A DNA stretch of 51,271 bases from Chloroflexota bacterium (GTDB taxonomy: Bacteria > Chloroflexota > Dehalococcoidia > Lucifugimonadales > UBA3495). The stretch lies in the NCBI GenBank assembly GCA_026710825.1, contig JAPOQH010000026.1, positions 1 through 51,271 on the forward strand. The letters run 5' to 3'. Below are positions 18,062-26,057 of this stretch, in pieces. Position 1 is the stretch's first letter. Each line of letters starts with the position of its first letter. The translations under genes and the position numbers were made by a program. The notes under the pieces were generated by a model that made no database searches, was not told the DNA's origin, and saw nothing but the letters and a program-made list of their open reading frames with translations.

Positions 18062-18834
18062 CCAAACAAGCCGTCATCATCCACCACATCGCCGTTGAAA
18101 CGCTCGGCGGCAATTTCAGTCGCACCCTGCACGACGCGGGATTCTCACTGACGACCATCCCCCTTTGCGACGGCGCACCGGATTTTCCGTCGTTCGACGC
18201 CCCTGACCTATCGGAAGTTGACCTGATCGTCGCCCTCGGCGGCCCCATGTCCGCCAACGACAACTACCCGGCACTCATCCAGGAAATGGCCTACCTGCGA
18301 TCTGCCGCCACCGGCGACGTGGGCAATGCTCCGCCAACCCCGGTGATGGGCATCTGCCTTGGAGCCCAACTGCTCTCCCGCGCCCTTGGCGGCGCCGTCG
18401 CCCCCACCGGCGGCTACCAGTTCGGCCTCCGCAAAATCGACATCACCGCCGATGGCGCAGCCGACCCGGTATTCGGCGAGATCAAGATCCCATTGGTTCC
18501 AACCCTCCACGGCGAGCAGTTCACCGTGCCACCCGGCGCCTCAAAGCTCGCTGAGGCAACCATGCTCCGCCGCGACGGCGGTTACGTCCGCTTCCCCATG
18601 GCCTTCCGCTTCGGCCTGTCCTACGGTTTCCAGTTCGAACCCCAACTCACCCTGGACGAACTCCGCATCTGGAACCGCGAACTTGCCGGCGACTACGCGC
18701 TCATGGGCGACCGATTCGACCCCGCCGAGGAAGCAGCCCGTAACCTCCGGGAGTTCGAGTCCTTCGCTCCGCACCATGAAGCCCAGATGGGCAAATTGCT
18801 GACAGCGCTCCTGAGCCAGGCCGGCCTGTCCTAG
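18058..18834 (+). CDS. Class I glutamine amidotransferase-like protein with altered triad
   Basis: A 258-residue GuaA-type amidotransferase-fold protein. The nucleophile elbow is GICLGAQ with Cys100, preceded by VALGGPMSAND and followed by LHGEQF. In active members the catalytic His-Glu pair sits in a QFHPE motif; here the aligned segment is FQFEPQ, giving Glu194 for His and Gln196 for Glu. Glutaminase activity is therefore doubtful, and the protein may be a non-glutaminase hydrolase or regulator. It overlaps the Nudix gene (ATGA), suggesting linked nucleotide-related roles. The sequence outside the motif is well kept, so it is not an obvious pseudogene. Confidence 0.85.
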   Translation: MTKQAVIIHHIAVETLGGNFSRTLHDAGFSLTTIPLCDGAPDFPSFDAPDLSEVDLIVALGGPMSANDNYPALIQEMAYLRSAATGDVGNAPPTPVMGICLGAQLLSRALGGAVAPTGGYQFGLRKIDITADGAADPVFGEIKIPLVPTLHGEQFTVPPGASKLAEATMLRRDGGYVRFPMAFRFGLSYGFQFEPQLTLDELRIWNRELAGDYALMGDRFDPAEEAARNLREFESFAPHHEAQMGKLLTALLSQAGLS

Positions 18835-18859
18835 CGCGACTTTTTGCTAAACTCCTTTT

Positions 18860-19882
18860 ATGGAGCACCTCTTCTACTCCGGCGACAATCTGGACGGCCT
18901 GCGCCTGCTGGCCGAGATGAACATCCCCGTCGATCTCGTGTACATCGACCCTCCTTTCGCCACCAATAACGAGTTCCTGATCGACGACGACCGCGCCAAC
19001 ACCATTAGCGCCTCCGGACGTCCGGCCTACTCCGATCGCCTGCGAGGTTCCGAATACCTCGACGCCTTGGCTGCGCGCCTGACCGCGATCCGGCAGGTGA
19101 TATCTCCCACCGGATCCATCTACGTCCACATCGACGTCAAGATGGAACACCACGTCCGCTTCCTCATGGACGACGTATTCGGCCCCGAAAACTTCCGCAA
19201 CTCCATCACCCGCATCAAGTGCAACCCCAAAAACTTCGAACGCTACGGTTACGGCAACTTCAAGGACACCATCCTGTTCTACTCAAAAACACCGGGCCCC
19301 ATAACGTGGCATCCCCAGCGAGAACCGCTGACCGACGACGAGGTGGCTCGGCTATACCCATTCACAGACGATAACGGTCGCCGCTACACCACGAACCCTC
19401 TGCATGCTCCGGGAGTCACCGAGAACGGCCCAACCGGCCAGCCGTGGCGCGGAATGCCTCCGCCGGCCGGGCGCCACTGGCGCTATCCGCCCCGCAAACT
19501 GGACGAACTGGATGCCGCTGGCCTTGTCGCATGGAGCAAGACCGGAAACCCTCGTAAAATCCGCTACGCATCCGAAGCGTCCGGCAAACTCCCCCAGGAT
19601 GTCTGGCTCTACAAGGACCCCCAGCGCCCCAGATACCCCACCCAGAAGAACGCCCGCATGCTCGAGCGCATCATCCGCACATCCTCAAATTCCGGCGACA
19701 CGGTCCTCGACTGCTACGCTGGCAGCGGCACAACCCTCCTGCAGGCCGCCCGCTTCAACCGCCGCTTCATCGGCATGGACAACTCTCCGGCGGCTCAGCG
19801 AATTTTCTGCGCTCGTGCCAACGGATTGGATGTGCATCCTCTGGACCAGGTTTTCCAGTTTGACACCCCGCATACCGGATAG
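18860..19882 (+). CDS. DNA adenine/cytosine-N4 methyltransferase, orphan
   Basis: A 340-residue amino-methyltransferase of the beta class type. Motif IV DPPF (30-33) comes first, and SAM-binding motif I VLDCYAGSGTT (282-292) lies near the C-terminus. The block PTQKNARMLERII just before motif I is typical of type III Mod and related enzymes. It methylates the exocyclic amine of adenine N6 or cytosine N4. The central region (about 120-270) should hold the target-recognition domain. There is no restriction endonuclease or specificity gene beside it, so it is an orphan: either regulatory/epigenetic or a remnant of a restriction system. It starts 25 nt after the GATase-like gene. Confidence 0.88.
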   Translation: MEHLFYSGDNLDGLRLLAEMNIPVDLVYIDPPFATNNEFLIDDDRANTISASGRPAYSDRLRGSEYLDALAARLTAIRQVISPTGSIYVHIDVKMEHHVRFLMDDVFGPENFRNSITRIKCNPKNFERYGYGNFKDTILFYSKTPGPITWHPQREPLTDDEVARLYPFTDDNGRRYTTNPLHAPGVTENGPTGQPWRGMPPPAGRHWRYPPRKLDELDAAGLVAWSKTGNPRKIRYASEASGKLPQDVWLYKDPQRPRYPTQKNARMLERIIRTSSNSGDTVLDCYAGSGTTLLQAARFNRRFIGMDNSPAAQRIFCARANGLDVHPLDQVFQFDTPHTG

Positions 19883-19973
19883 TAATCTGCGAATCGTTCG
19901 CCTGCAGGCGACTGACTTTCAGAACTGAAACTATCTATAGACCCACCACGCTACTGCAATCGGAGGATTCAAT

Positions 19974-20720
19974 ATGCCACAGCAAGGAATGACGGCCGAA
20001 CACATCTGGGTCGAAGGCCATAACGGCGACCGCATCAATGCGTACCTGGCGCGGCCCATGGGCCCGGGCCCCTTCCCGGCGGTCCATCTGTTCCACCACA
20101 TGCCCGGTTGGGACGAGGCCAGCAAGGAAATGGCACGCAAGTTCGCGCACAACGGCTTCATCGCCATCATGCCCAACCTGCACTACCGCCAGGGCCACGA
20201 CGACCCCGTAGCCAACAGCAACAGCATCCGCGAGGCCGGCGGCATGCCCGACGCCCGGACCCTCGGCGACGCCGCCGGCGCAATCAGCTACCTGCAGCAC
20301 CTGTCCAACTATAACGGCAAGGTCGGAATCATCGGCTTCTGCTCCGGCGGACGCCAGGTCTTCCTGGCCGCTTGCAAGCTGTCCGGCATCAACGCTGCTG
20401 TTGATTGCTGGGGCGGCGGCGTTACCCCGCGCGACAGCGAGCCTCCCACCGAGGCCATGCCTCACGCTCCCATTGAGTTCGTCTCCGACCTTTCGTGTCC
20501 GATGCTGGGAATCTTCGGCGCTGACGACGCACGACCCACCGTCGAAGAGGTTGCCGCCACCGACGCCGCCATCAAGGCCGCCGGCAAGTCCTGGGAGTAC
20601 GAGATCTATCCCAACGCCGGCCACGGCTTCGTCGCCGTAGACCGGCCCAGCTACGCCGTCGAGGCATCCAACGCAGCCTGGCCGCGTATCTTCGATTTCT
20701 ACCGCCAACACCTGTCGTAA
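19974..20720 (+). CDS. Dienelactone hydrolase family protein
   Basis: A 248-residue alpha/beta hydrolase of the dienelactone hydrolase family. The nucleophile is Cys123 in GFCSGG, the acid lies in FGADDARPT and the base is His217 in AGHGF, the Cys-Asp-His triad of this family. Classic members hydrolyse dienelactone to maleylacetate in chloro-aromatic breakdown; many homologues have other ester substrates. The ATG follows CGGAGG. Length matches the family (230-250). It converges with the beta-sandwich gene at 20800, with a palindrome 24 nt after its stop. Nearby catabolic genes agree with a role in organic acid or aromatic turnover, but the exact substrate is unknown. Confidence 0.9.
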   Translation: MPQQGMTAEHIWVEGHNGDRINAYLARPMGPGPFPAVHLFHHMPGWDEASKEMARKFAHNGFIAIMPNLHYRQGHDDPVANSNSIREAGGMPDARTLGDAAGAISYLQHLSNYNGKVGIIGFCSGGRQVFLAACKLSGINAAVDCWGGGVTPRDSEPPTEAMPHAPIEFVSDLSCPMLGIFGADDARPTVEEVAATDAAIKAAGKSWEYEIYPNAGHGFVAVDRPSYAVEASNAAWPRIFDFYRQHLS

Positions 20721-20743
20721 GCCCTGAACCACGGAACCCATGC

Positions 20744-20770
20744 GTAGGGGCGGGTTTGAAACCCGCCCCT
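20744..20770 (+). repeat. GTAGGGGCGGG palindrome after the dienelactone hydrolase gene
   Basis: Arms AGGGGCGGGT (20746-20755) and ACCCGCCCCT (20761-20770) enclose TTGAA. It starts 24 nt after the upstream stop codon and ends 30 nt from the stop of the convergent gene. Confidence 0.8.
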
Positions 20771-20799
20771 CTTTCTTCGTTGTATCGTCGTCGGTTGCC

Positions 20800-21321
20800 C
20801 TAGTTATCCGTCGCCTCAAACGCCAACGTGGCGAACCGCATGAAGATCCCGCCACGCGGCGCAGCCAGCGGCCCGTTTAGGCACAGGCACGCAATCACAT
20901 ACTGCGAACCCGGCTCCCCGACCTCAGCGATCTCTACTCGGTGCGGCGTGTTCAGCCCCACGATACTTCCGGCCGCTCGGTCAATCTCTCCATTTACCCA
21001 CACCTCGCCGTAGTTGTCGAAGTTCGTCTCGAACCACACCCGGTAACCGGATACGTCCACACCGTCGATGGACCCCGGCAGAGTGACGGCGATCCGATAC
21101 CACGCGAACGTGAACCCCTCAGACAGGCTCTGCCGCACGTTGTCGCATTCGTCCCACCCAGAGTCGTCGAAGTCCGCCAGGCGCGGTGCCGCCGCCAGCA
21201 AGCGCGCGCTCAACCCCTCGTTCGGCTCTCCTGGAACTAAACCTGGCGCAACCCTCCACGGTTGTCCTCCTACCGTAGCGCGACCCTCCGGCGTGTTCAA
21301 ATCAACTGCAAATCTCGGCAT
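20800..21321 (-). CDS. Galactose-binding-like beta-sandwich protein
   Basis: A 173-residue protein that looks like a jelly-roll domain of the kind found at the N-terminus of family 2 glycoside hydrolases. Marks are DDSGWDECDNVRQS, FAWYRIAVTLP, and WFETNFDNYGEVWVNGE. In glycosidases the 'NYxxVWVNG' strand belongs to the sugar-binding domain. No catalytic domain follows; the protein ends soon after. It may therefore bind a carbohydrate or work with a separate enzyme. No signal peptide is evident. It sits downstream of the minus-strand amidohydrolase and SDR genes, and could be the last gene of that run. Function is inferred from fold only. Confidence 0.7.
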   Translation of the reverse strand: MPRFAVDLNTPEGRATVGGQPWRVAPGLVPGEPNEGLSARLLAAAPRLADFDDSGWDECDNVRQSLSEGFTFAWYRIAVTLPGSIDGVDVSGYRVWFETNFDNYGEVWVNGEIDRAAGSIVGLNTPHRVEIAEVGEPGSQYVIACLCLNGPLAAPRGGIFMRFATLAFEATDN

Positions 21322-21359
21322 GACTCATCCTCCTGTCTTGCGGTGTCAAACAATTCGTA

Positions 21360-21381
21360 GGGGCGAATGATCATTCGCCCC
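21360..21381 (-). repeat. Perfect 22-bp palindrome, GGGGCGAATGA type
   Basis: GGGGCGAATGA (21360-21370) is followed directly by its complement TCATTCGCCCC. It lies 28 nt past the stop of the minus-strand amidohydrolase (21409). Class B of the intergenic palindromes; other copies at 22256 and, decayed, 13933. Confidence 0.8.
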
Positions 21382-21408
21382 CGTGCTGTTCTTCAACAAT
21401 CGTCCCGT

Positions 21409-22218
21409 TTATCGAAACTCCCACAGTTTGGCTGCTGTCCCCCCAAACACCATGTCCCTGGACTCCGTGCTCGGATAATCGATCAGCTCCATCGGAAACC
21501 GCAACGCGTTGCGGTAACCCTCACGATTCGCCGACGGCGGGAAGTCGCTGCCCCACATCAACCGCTCGCCTCCGAACGCCTCCACCGCCATCTCGATCAG
21601 CGGCGGCACGTTTTCGAACGGGATCGGCTGGCGGAACGGCATCGGCCTCGGGCAGAATTCGGCCAACCCGGGAACCTTGACGTACACATTGGGATACTTG
21701 GACAGCGCCAGCGCCCGCTGGTACGCCTCCATCGGAATCTCTGTGTCCGCGCGCCCCGGTCCCCAGAACGCTCCCACGCCGGCCAGGTGCTCCATGATGA
21801 CGTTCAGATTAGGAAACTCCTGGATGATCGCTTCGAATTCAGGGTCCGCGTACTGCTCACACGTTCCCATGACGCTGGCCGTCACACCCAATTCGGCACA
21901 CTTGCGCCACAGTGCCAGCGGGTCATCGCCCGGAGGCCGGAACCCGCAGTTGAAACGCAGCCCATCAACCCCCTGATCGTGCAGCTCAACCACCCGATCA
22001 GTCGCGTCGGACTGCGTATGGTCCACGATGGCGATCACCGCAAACCGCCCGGGAAAGCGCTTGACCGCCTCCACCAGGTAGCTGTTGTCGAACACCCCGA
22101 AGAACTGCGTCAGTACGGCCTGGTCAACACCGGCGCGTTCCATTTCGTTGAGCAGAATCTCCACCGGCTCGAACCAGTACTGCGACGCATGGCAATGTGT
22201 ATCAATCACTGGTGGCAT
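21409..22218 (-). CDS. Amidohydrolase family 2 (TIM-barrel metal-dependent hydrolase)
   Basis: A 269-residue amidohydrolase-2 family protein. It opens with IDTHCH (metal-binding His pair), has DGLRFNCGFRPPG and a central IMEHLAG histidine, and closes with the diagnostic WGSDFPP aspartate. Members include decarboxylases of aromatic acids (ACMSD, gamma-resorcylate) and lactonases such as PDC hydrolase. Length (about 270) is nearer to the lactonase group. There is no signal peptide. The SDR gene lies upstream with a palindrome between, and the beta-sandwich gene follows, so they may be co-expressed for breakdown of a sugar- or aromatic-derived compound. The reaction cannot be fixed from sequence. 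Confidence 0.88.
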   Translation of the reverse strand: MPPVIDTHCHASQYWFEPVEILLNEMERAGVDQAVLTQFFGVFDNSYLVEAVKRFPGRFAVIAIVDHTQSDATDRVVELHDQGVDGLRFNCGFRPPGDDPLALWRKCAELGVTASVMGTCEQYADPEFEAIIQEFPNLNVIMEHLAGVGAFWGPGRADTEIPMEAYQRALALSKYPNVYVKVPGLAEFCPRPMPFRQPIPFENVPPLIEMAVEAFGGERLMWGSDFPPSANREGYRNALRFPMELIDYPSTESRDMVFGGTAAKLWEFR

Positions 22219-22255
22219 ATTTCCAATTCCTTGCGCGGAGTCGTCTGCGCGGGTA

Positions 22256-22277
22256 GGGGCGAATGATCACTCGCCCC
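22256..22277 (-). repeat. GGGGCGAATGA palindrome, second copy
   Basis: Twenty of 22 positions pair: GGGGCGAATGA then TCACTCGCCCC, with one mismatched pair relative to 21360. It lies 20 nt past the stop of the minus-strand SDR gene (22297). Confidence 0.75.
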
Positions 22278-22296
22278 GCAGGACCGTCAGCTCACC

Positions 22297-23052
22297 TTAC
22301 GCGGCGGTCGTACCGCCGTCGATCACCACCTCTGACCCCGTTACAAATGACGACTCATCGGACGCCAGGTATATCGCCCCGTAAGCGATCTCGCTCGGCT
22401 TCCCGACGCGCCCTAGCGGCAGCCGCTGCATCCTCAGCGCCATATTGGCTGGATCGTTCAACGTATCCGCGATCATGTCCGTCTCGATCGGCCCCGGATG
22501 AATCGAGTTGCAGCGTATCCCTTCACGCGCGTGCTGGATGGCAGTGGACTTGGTGAACAACCGCACCGCCCCCTTGGTCGCCGTGTAACTCGCCGATCCG
22601 TTCGGGCTCCCCACCAGTCCCGCCGTCGACGAGATGTTGATGATCGAACCGCCTCCGTTCTCACGCATCGCTGGAATGGCCGCTTTCGTTCCCAGGAACA
22701 CCCCTTTGGCGTTGATCGAGAAGATGCGGTCCCAATCCTCTACTGTCGTTTCCTCGATGTTCTTGCGAATCAGGATGCCAGCGTTGTTGAGCAGGATATC
22801 CAGCTTGCCATAGGTGCTGATCGCCGCCTGCACGGCCGCGTCCCAGTCCGATTCGCTCGTTACATCCAGATGGATGTAGGTTACGTTGTACCCCAGCTCC
22901 TGCAACTCGGCTTCCGTCTGCCGCCCTTGGTCGTCCAGAATGTCGCCGATAACGACGCTGGCTCCCTCTTCCGCAAACATCCGGGCTTCCACCGCGCCTT
23001 GGCCTCGCGCGCCGCCGCTGATCAGGGCAACTTTGCCTTCCAGTCTGGCCAT
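22297..23052 (-). CDS. Short-chain dehydrogenase/reductase
   Basis: A 251-residue classical SDR. The cofactor motif is SGGARGQG (12-19), a variant of TGxxxGxG; NNAG stabilises the central sheet; the catalytic residues are Ser in NISSTAG, Tyr156 and Lys160 in YTATK. The acidic residue in VIGDILDD after the second strand suggests NAD(H) rather than NADP(H). The C-terminal SFVTGSEVVIDGG is typical. It probably oxidises a secondary alcohol or reduces a ketone. It is the first gene of a minus-strand run with the amidohydrolase and beta-sandwich genes. The 172-bp gap to the divergent repeat-protein gene should hold both promoters. Confidence 0.93.
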   Translation of the reverse strand: MARLEGKVALISGGARGQGAVEARMFAEEGASVVIGDILDDQGRQTEAELQELGYNVTYIHLDVTSESDWDAAVQAAISTYGKLDILLNNAGILIRKNIEETTVEDWDRIFSINAKGVFLGTKAAIPAMRENGGGSIINISSTAGLVGSPNGSASYTATKGAVRLFTKSTAIQHAREGIRCNSIHPGPIETDMIADTLNDPANMALRMQRLPLGRVGKPSEIAYGAIYLASDESSFVTGSEVVIDGGTTAA

Positions 23053-23165
23053 GTTTTACCTCCGAGCGGCGCCTGAATCCAATCCCGGCGCCGGGTTGGG
23101 CTCACTTTATAAGGATTGACAATAAGGCGCAACCGAACGTCGACTCTTCAAATCCGGCGCTGTCA

Positions 23166-23171
23166 TATAAT
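23166..23171 (+). promoter_or_regulatory. Consensus -10 box before the 22-residue-repeat gene
   Basis: TATAAT sits 59 nt before the ATG, with AGGAG at 23212-23216 as the ribosome-binding site. No good -35 is at 17 bp. An isolated TTGACA lies at 23116-23121 and a TATAAA on the minus strand at 23106-23111 could serve the divergent SDR gene. Confidence 0.4.
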
Positions 23172-23224
23172 CGAAACCGATTCATAGGTTCGACAGCGAT
23201 TGCGTTTTTTTAGGAGATAACATC

Positions 23225-24073
23225 ATGGCAATATTGGGCAGGATCGGTACCGCAGTCCGCGACGCCCTGACCGGCACGGTCGAAGGCACCGGCCGCGTGG
23301 GCAACATCGCAATTGACACCGTTAGGGACACCACCGCCAACACCCTCAGGAGCGCGCGATCCGTCGGCGGCGAACTCGGCGCGTTGGCCCAGGACGCAGT
23401 TGTGGGCACGTTGCACGCCGCTGGCAATATCAGTGGGGCAGCCGGCAGCGTGGTTCGGGATTCCGTCATCGGCGTCGTCGAAGGCGTTGGTATGGTCGGT
23501 ACCGCTACCACCACCATGCTGCACGACGTTGTGGTTGGAGCCATTCGCGGATCCAGTGATGCCGGCGCCGAACTCGGCTCCGCCACCCAGCAGGCGGTTG
23601 AGGGAGCGCTGCGAGGCGGCGCATCCGTCGGCTTGGCCGCGGAGGAATCTGTCGTCCAGGTAACCCGCGGCACCATAGACGGCACCCGCGAAATCGGCGG
23701 CGCGCTTTCCGATGCGGCTCGTGCCACCGTGGCCGGCGTGGTCACCGCCGTGGCGGGTACAGCCGGCGATGTAACTGCCGCCACCGCCGCTACCACGCGC
23801 CAGTTGGTGAGCAGCGCTGCCCAGACCGGAGAGGATGTGGCTCAAGTCGCAGTGTCCGCCGTCAACGGAGCGATCGACGCCGCCCGCACCACCGGCGAGA
23901 ACGTGGAGCAAACCGCAGCCGCAGCCGCCAGGGGAGCCGTCGACGCCGCCTACGATGTCAGCGATGCCGCCGGCGACGCAGTGCGAAACGCCGTTACCGG
24001 AACCATCAACGGCGTGCGCGTCACGGTCGACTCCGCTTACGGACAAACCAACAACGGGAGCGACCGCTCGTAA
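23225..24073 (+). CDS. Protein of twelve consecutive 22-residue repeats
   Basis: Not a family I recognise. After 12 residues, the 282-residue protein consists of twelve 22-residue units without any insertion (13-276) and a 6-residue tail. In each unit position 5 is usually Gly, position 14 is often Gly, and positions 3, 7, 13 and 21 are mostly Val, Ile, Leu or Ala; position 22 is often Arg or Gln. Pro, Lys, Cys, Trp and Phe are absent. A 22-residue period equals two 11-mers, as in apolipoprotein, synuclein, perilipin and LEA-type amphipathic helices, so a long surface- or lipid-binding helix is plausible. There is no signal peptide. A good ribosome-binding site, a -10 box and a strong terminator show a single-gene transcript. 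Confidence 0.85.
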   Translation: MAILGRIGTAVRDALTGTVEGTGRVGNIAIDTVRDTTANTLRSARSVGGELGALAQDAVVGTLHAAGNISGAAGSVVRDSVIGVVEGVGMVGTATTTMLHDVVVGAIRGSSDAGAELGSATQQAVEGALRGGASVGLAAEESVVQVTRGTIDGTREIGGALSDAARATVAGVVTAVAGTAGDVTAATAATTRQLVSSAAQTGEDVAQVAVSAVNGAIDAARTTGENVEQTAAAAARGAVDAAYDVSDAAGDAVRNAVTGTINGVRVTVDSAYGQTNNGSDRS

Positions 24074-24099
24074 TCTCAGAATCTACCCTTCAATCGCAG

Positions 24100-24128
24100 G
24101 ACGCCGGCCCTCGGGCCGGCGTCTCGTT
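24100..24128 (+). terminator. Strong hairpin after the repeat-protein gene
   Basis: Perfect 11-bp arms GACGCCGGCCC (24100-24110) and GGGCCGGCGTC (24113-24123) are separated by two bases and followed by TCGTTT. It begins 27 nt after the stop. Confidence 0.75.
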
Positions 24129-24192
24129 TAACTAATGGGTACGATCACGCGCTGATTATATTGAGCGCCGGTGCCCATCGAGTGGCTGCGCC

Positions 24193-24642
24193 TTAAGAAT
24201 CTGCCCTCCAACGCAGCCTTGCCCCAACCTCTGCAAATCCCGCTCGTCGATAGAACTGGACTTGCCGCTCACCGTGATACGGCGTGCCCAACTCCACCGT
24301 ATGGCATCCGTTTGCCACCGCGTGATCAAGCGTGAATCTCAAGACCTCCATGCCAATCCCGGTGCTGCGCCATTCGGGCTCCACGAACATCTCTTGAATA
24401 ATCGCATACCGGCCGCGCGTGCGCATCGCCTGTAGAAATGAAACCGTGCACACCGCGATGGCCCGTCCCTCCGATTCGCCCAACGCCACAAACCCGGCCT
24501 CCGTGCCGTCTGCGAATCTTCCAAACACCAGGGACATCACGTCGGCGGGTGGCGGTGTCCCTCCCAGCTCGGTGAGCAACCTGCCCACCAGTTCCACAAC
24601 AGCATCCCGGTCTGCCTCTGCCGCGATCTTGACGTTCGTCAA
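24193..24642 (-). CDS. GNAT-family N-acetyltransferase
   Basis: A 149-residue single-domain GNAT protein. Motif A is MFVEPEWRSTGIGMEVL, with the R-x-x-G-x-G/A acetyl-CoA pyrophosphate loop; it is followed by the long helix and by FYRRAGFAEVG, the usual motif B end. It would acetylate an amine from acetyl-CoA in the cytosol. The acceptor could be a small molecule, antibiotic or protein; sequence alone does not tell. The upstream YCII gene is on the same strand 66 nt away, so the two may be co-transcribed. The first Met is used; length is normal. Confidence 0.9.
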   Translation of the reverse strand: MTNVKIAAEADRDAVVELVGRLLTELGGTPPPADVMSLVFGRFADGTEAGFVALGESEGRAIAVCTVSFLQAMRTRGRYAIIQEMFVEPEWRSTGIGMEVLRFTLDHAVANGCHTVELGTPYHGERQVQFYRRAGFAEVGARLRWRADS

Positions 24643-24708
24643 TGTGTCCCCATCCTTGGCGATGCGAGCGCAGTATCAGCCTGAGCCGTCCCACGGATTT
24701 CCGTTTCG

Positions 24709-25134
24709 TTATCGCCTGTCCGTCAGATTGTCACGGATCCGTTCTTCCTGTGCCTCAATCTCGGGAGTCATCACGTCGCCAAAATCCTCCATCTCGTATA
24801 ACGGACGAATCTCGATCTCACTCGGCCCCGGCATCGGGTTCGGACAGCGTCTCACCCACTCCAGAGCCTCCTCCATGTCCTTCACTTCCCACAGCCAGTA
24901 ACCGGCAACCAGCTCGCCCACCGCCGGGAACGGCCCGTCCACCACCGTTCGGTCAGCTCCGTCGAACCTGACGCGGTGGCCTTCCGAAGTTGGCTTGAGT
25001 CCTTCCCCGGCTAGCATGATGCCAGCTTCCGCCAACGCCTCGTTGAACGCCATCATTGCCTCCAGGAGTTCCGTCGAAGGCATGAGACCGGCCTCGCTGT
25101 CATCCGTCGCTTTCACCAACACCATTACGCACAT
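24709..25134 (-). CDS. YCII / DGPF-domain protein
   Basis: A 141-residue protein with a dimeric ferredoxin-like YCII domain. Visible marks are the N-terminal strand MCVMVLVKATDDSEAG, a helix starting LLEAMMAFNEAL, and the diagnostic VDGPFPA block with GYWLWEVKDMEEALEW. Start chosen at 25134 because GGAGGAAATGCG precedes it; the longer frame adds an uncharacteristic Arg/Pro-rich stretch. YCII relatives include proteins once annotated as sigma-factor-associated 'DGPF' proteins and muconolactone-isomerase-like enzymes. No sigma factor gene is adjacent. The C-terminal acidic tail EIEAQEERIRDN may be an extra helix. Function unknown. Confidence 0.88.
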   Translation of the reverse strand: MCVMVLVKATDDSEAGLMPSTELLEAMMAFNEALAEAGIMLAGEGLKPTSEGHRVRFDGADRTVVDGPFPAVGELVAGYWLWEVKDMEEALEWVRRCPNPMPGPSEIEIRPLYEMEDFGDVMTPEIEAQEERIRDNLTDRR

Positions 25135-25295
25135 CGCATTTCCTCCTGATTCCACCAGGCGCAGCCTGAGTGCCTGCCTTTCGGTACGATATCCGGGCCC
25201 GCGATCCGGCGCCGGGCCGCACATAGCAGGGCATTGTATTCAGTGACCGATTAATGCGGTCCATCCGCCCGAATCCATGAAGCGCATTACTGCCA

Positions 25296-25742
25296 TCATC
25301 CGCACCCATTTGTATCGGATAGGCTCTTGACGTTACTCAAAGTTCGTTGCCACGCCTCGTCAAAATTGGCCTTGTATCCCTCGCGGGTGTCCACTCGTAC
25401 CGTCAACTCGCGTCCGCCGTCAGCATCTCTGAGTTTGAACGCCTCACGGCTGCCCACACACACGCCTAATTCACTCTTGGCATCAAGGTTCCCCGCCTTG
25501 ACCACGACGGCCAATCTCATCGACCGAGTATCCGATGGCCGGTTCTCCTCGATCAAGCGAATCATGTCGTTGCCGTCCGGGTCCATGGGCCGCACGCGGT
25601 CAACCATACGCCAATCTACGCCATTGCAGCACCCTGCTACGAAACTCGCCGTCCATTGCCTGAACGTATCGTCATCCGTCAACAGGCGGCAGAACTGGTA
25701 CTTGGATGCTATGGTGCAGACGTTGAGGCTTGGCGTGTCCAT
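25296..25742 (-). CDS. Hypothetical protein, small
   Basis: A 148-residue frame that I do not recognise. It reads MDTPSLNVCTIASKYQF and ends SLSDTNGCG. Predicted alternating strands (MRLAVVVKAGN, ELGVCVGS, ELTVRVDT) suggest a small alpha/beta domain; there are four Cys but no obvious metal motif. The open frame continues upstream through tRNA-Lys, which cannot be coding, so the start must lie after 25850; I chose the Met at 25742. It lies just downstream of tRNA-Lys on the same strand and may share its transcript. Lower GC than neighbours gives a mild hint of acquisition. It may be real, but support is moderate. Confidence 0.5.
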   Translation of the reverse strand: MDTPSLNVCTIASKYQFCRLLTDDDTFRQWTASFVAGCCNGVDWRMVDRVRPMDPDGNDMIRLIEENRPSDTRSMRLAVVVKAGNLDAKSELGVCVGSREAFKLRDADGGRELTVRVDTREGYKANFDEAWQRTLSNVKSLSDTNGCG

Positions 25743-25849
25743 CCCAGTGTTACGCCGTGTACGGCGGCTGGGTGCACGCCCATTGTCCTCACCGCGCATC
25801 GACGCGGTGGGCCGCCCGATCCGGATCTCGCGTCCGGGAATGCAACGTC

Positions 25850-25925
25850 TGGTGGGCCGTGTGGGGGTCGAACCCACGACACCCGGATTAAAAGTCCGGT
25901 GCTCTACCAACTGAGCTAACGGCCC
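25850..25925 (-). tRNA. tRNA-Lys (anticodon TTT), CCA encoded
   Basis: On the minus strand the 7-bp acceptor pair is GGGCCGT (25925-25919) with ACGGCCC (25860-25854). The D-arm contains AGCTCAGTTGGTAGAGC. The anticodon stem CCGGA...TCCGG holds loop CTTTTAA, giving TTT. The T-arm is GTGGG-TTCGACC-CCCAC. A templated CCA follows discriminator A at 25853. A TATACT on the minus strand at 25959-25954 may be its -10. Confidence 0.97.
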
Positions 25926-26014
25926 TAAAAAATGCCGTGCGATCGGTCTGCCAAGTATAGCATAGCGACCCGCGCCCCTCGTTCGGCATTTATTCGAAAA
26001 GACGCGAAAATGAC

Positions 26015-26043
26015 TTGCCAAATATCGGAGTTTCATGGATAAT
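26015..26043 (+). promoter_or_regulatory. Promoter of the 5S rRNA gene
   Basis: TTGCCA (26015-26020), exactly 17 bp, GATAAT (26038-26043). Each hexamer matches consensus at five of six bases. The expected start near 26050 is about 8 nt before the 5S sequence, so the gene has its own promoter. Confidence 0.7.
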
Positions 26044-26057
26044 ACCCACGTTGACTT

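Noticed and set aside
25296..26036. 246-residue minus-strand protein
   Set aside because: Its N-terminal third is the translation of tRNA-Lys (the well-known QLVEHRTFNPGVVG artefact). Only the part after 25742 could be coding.
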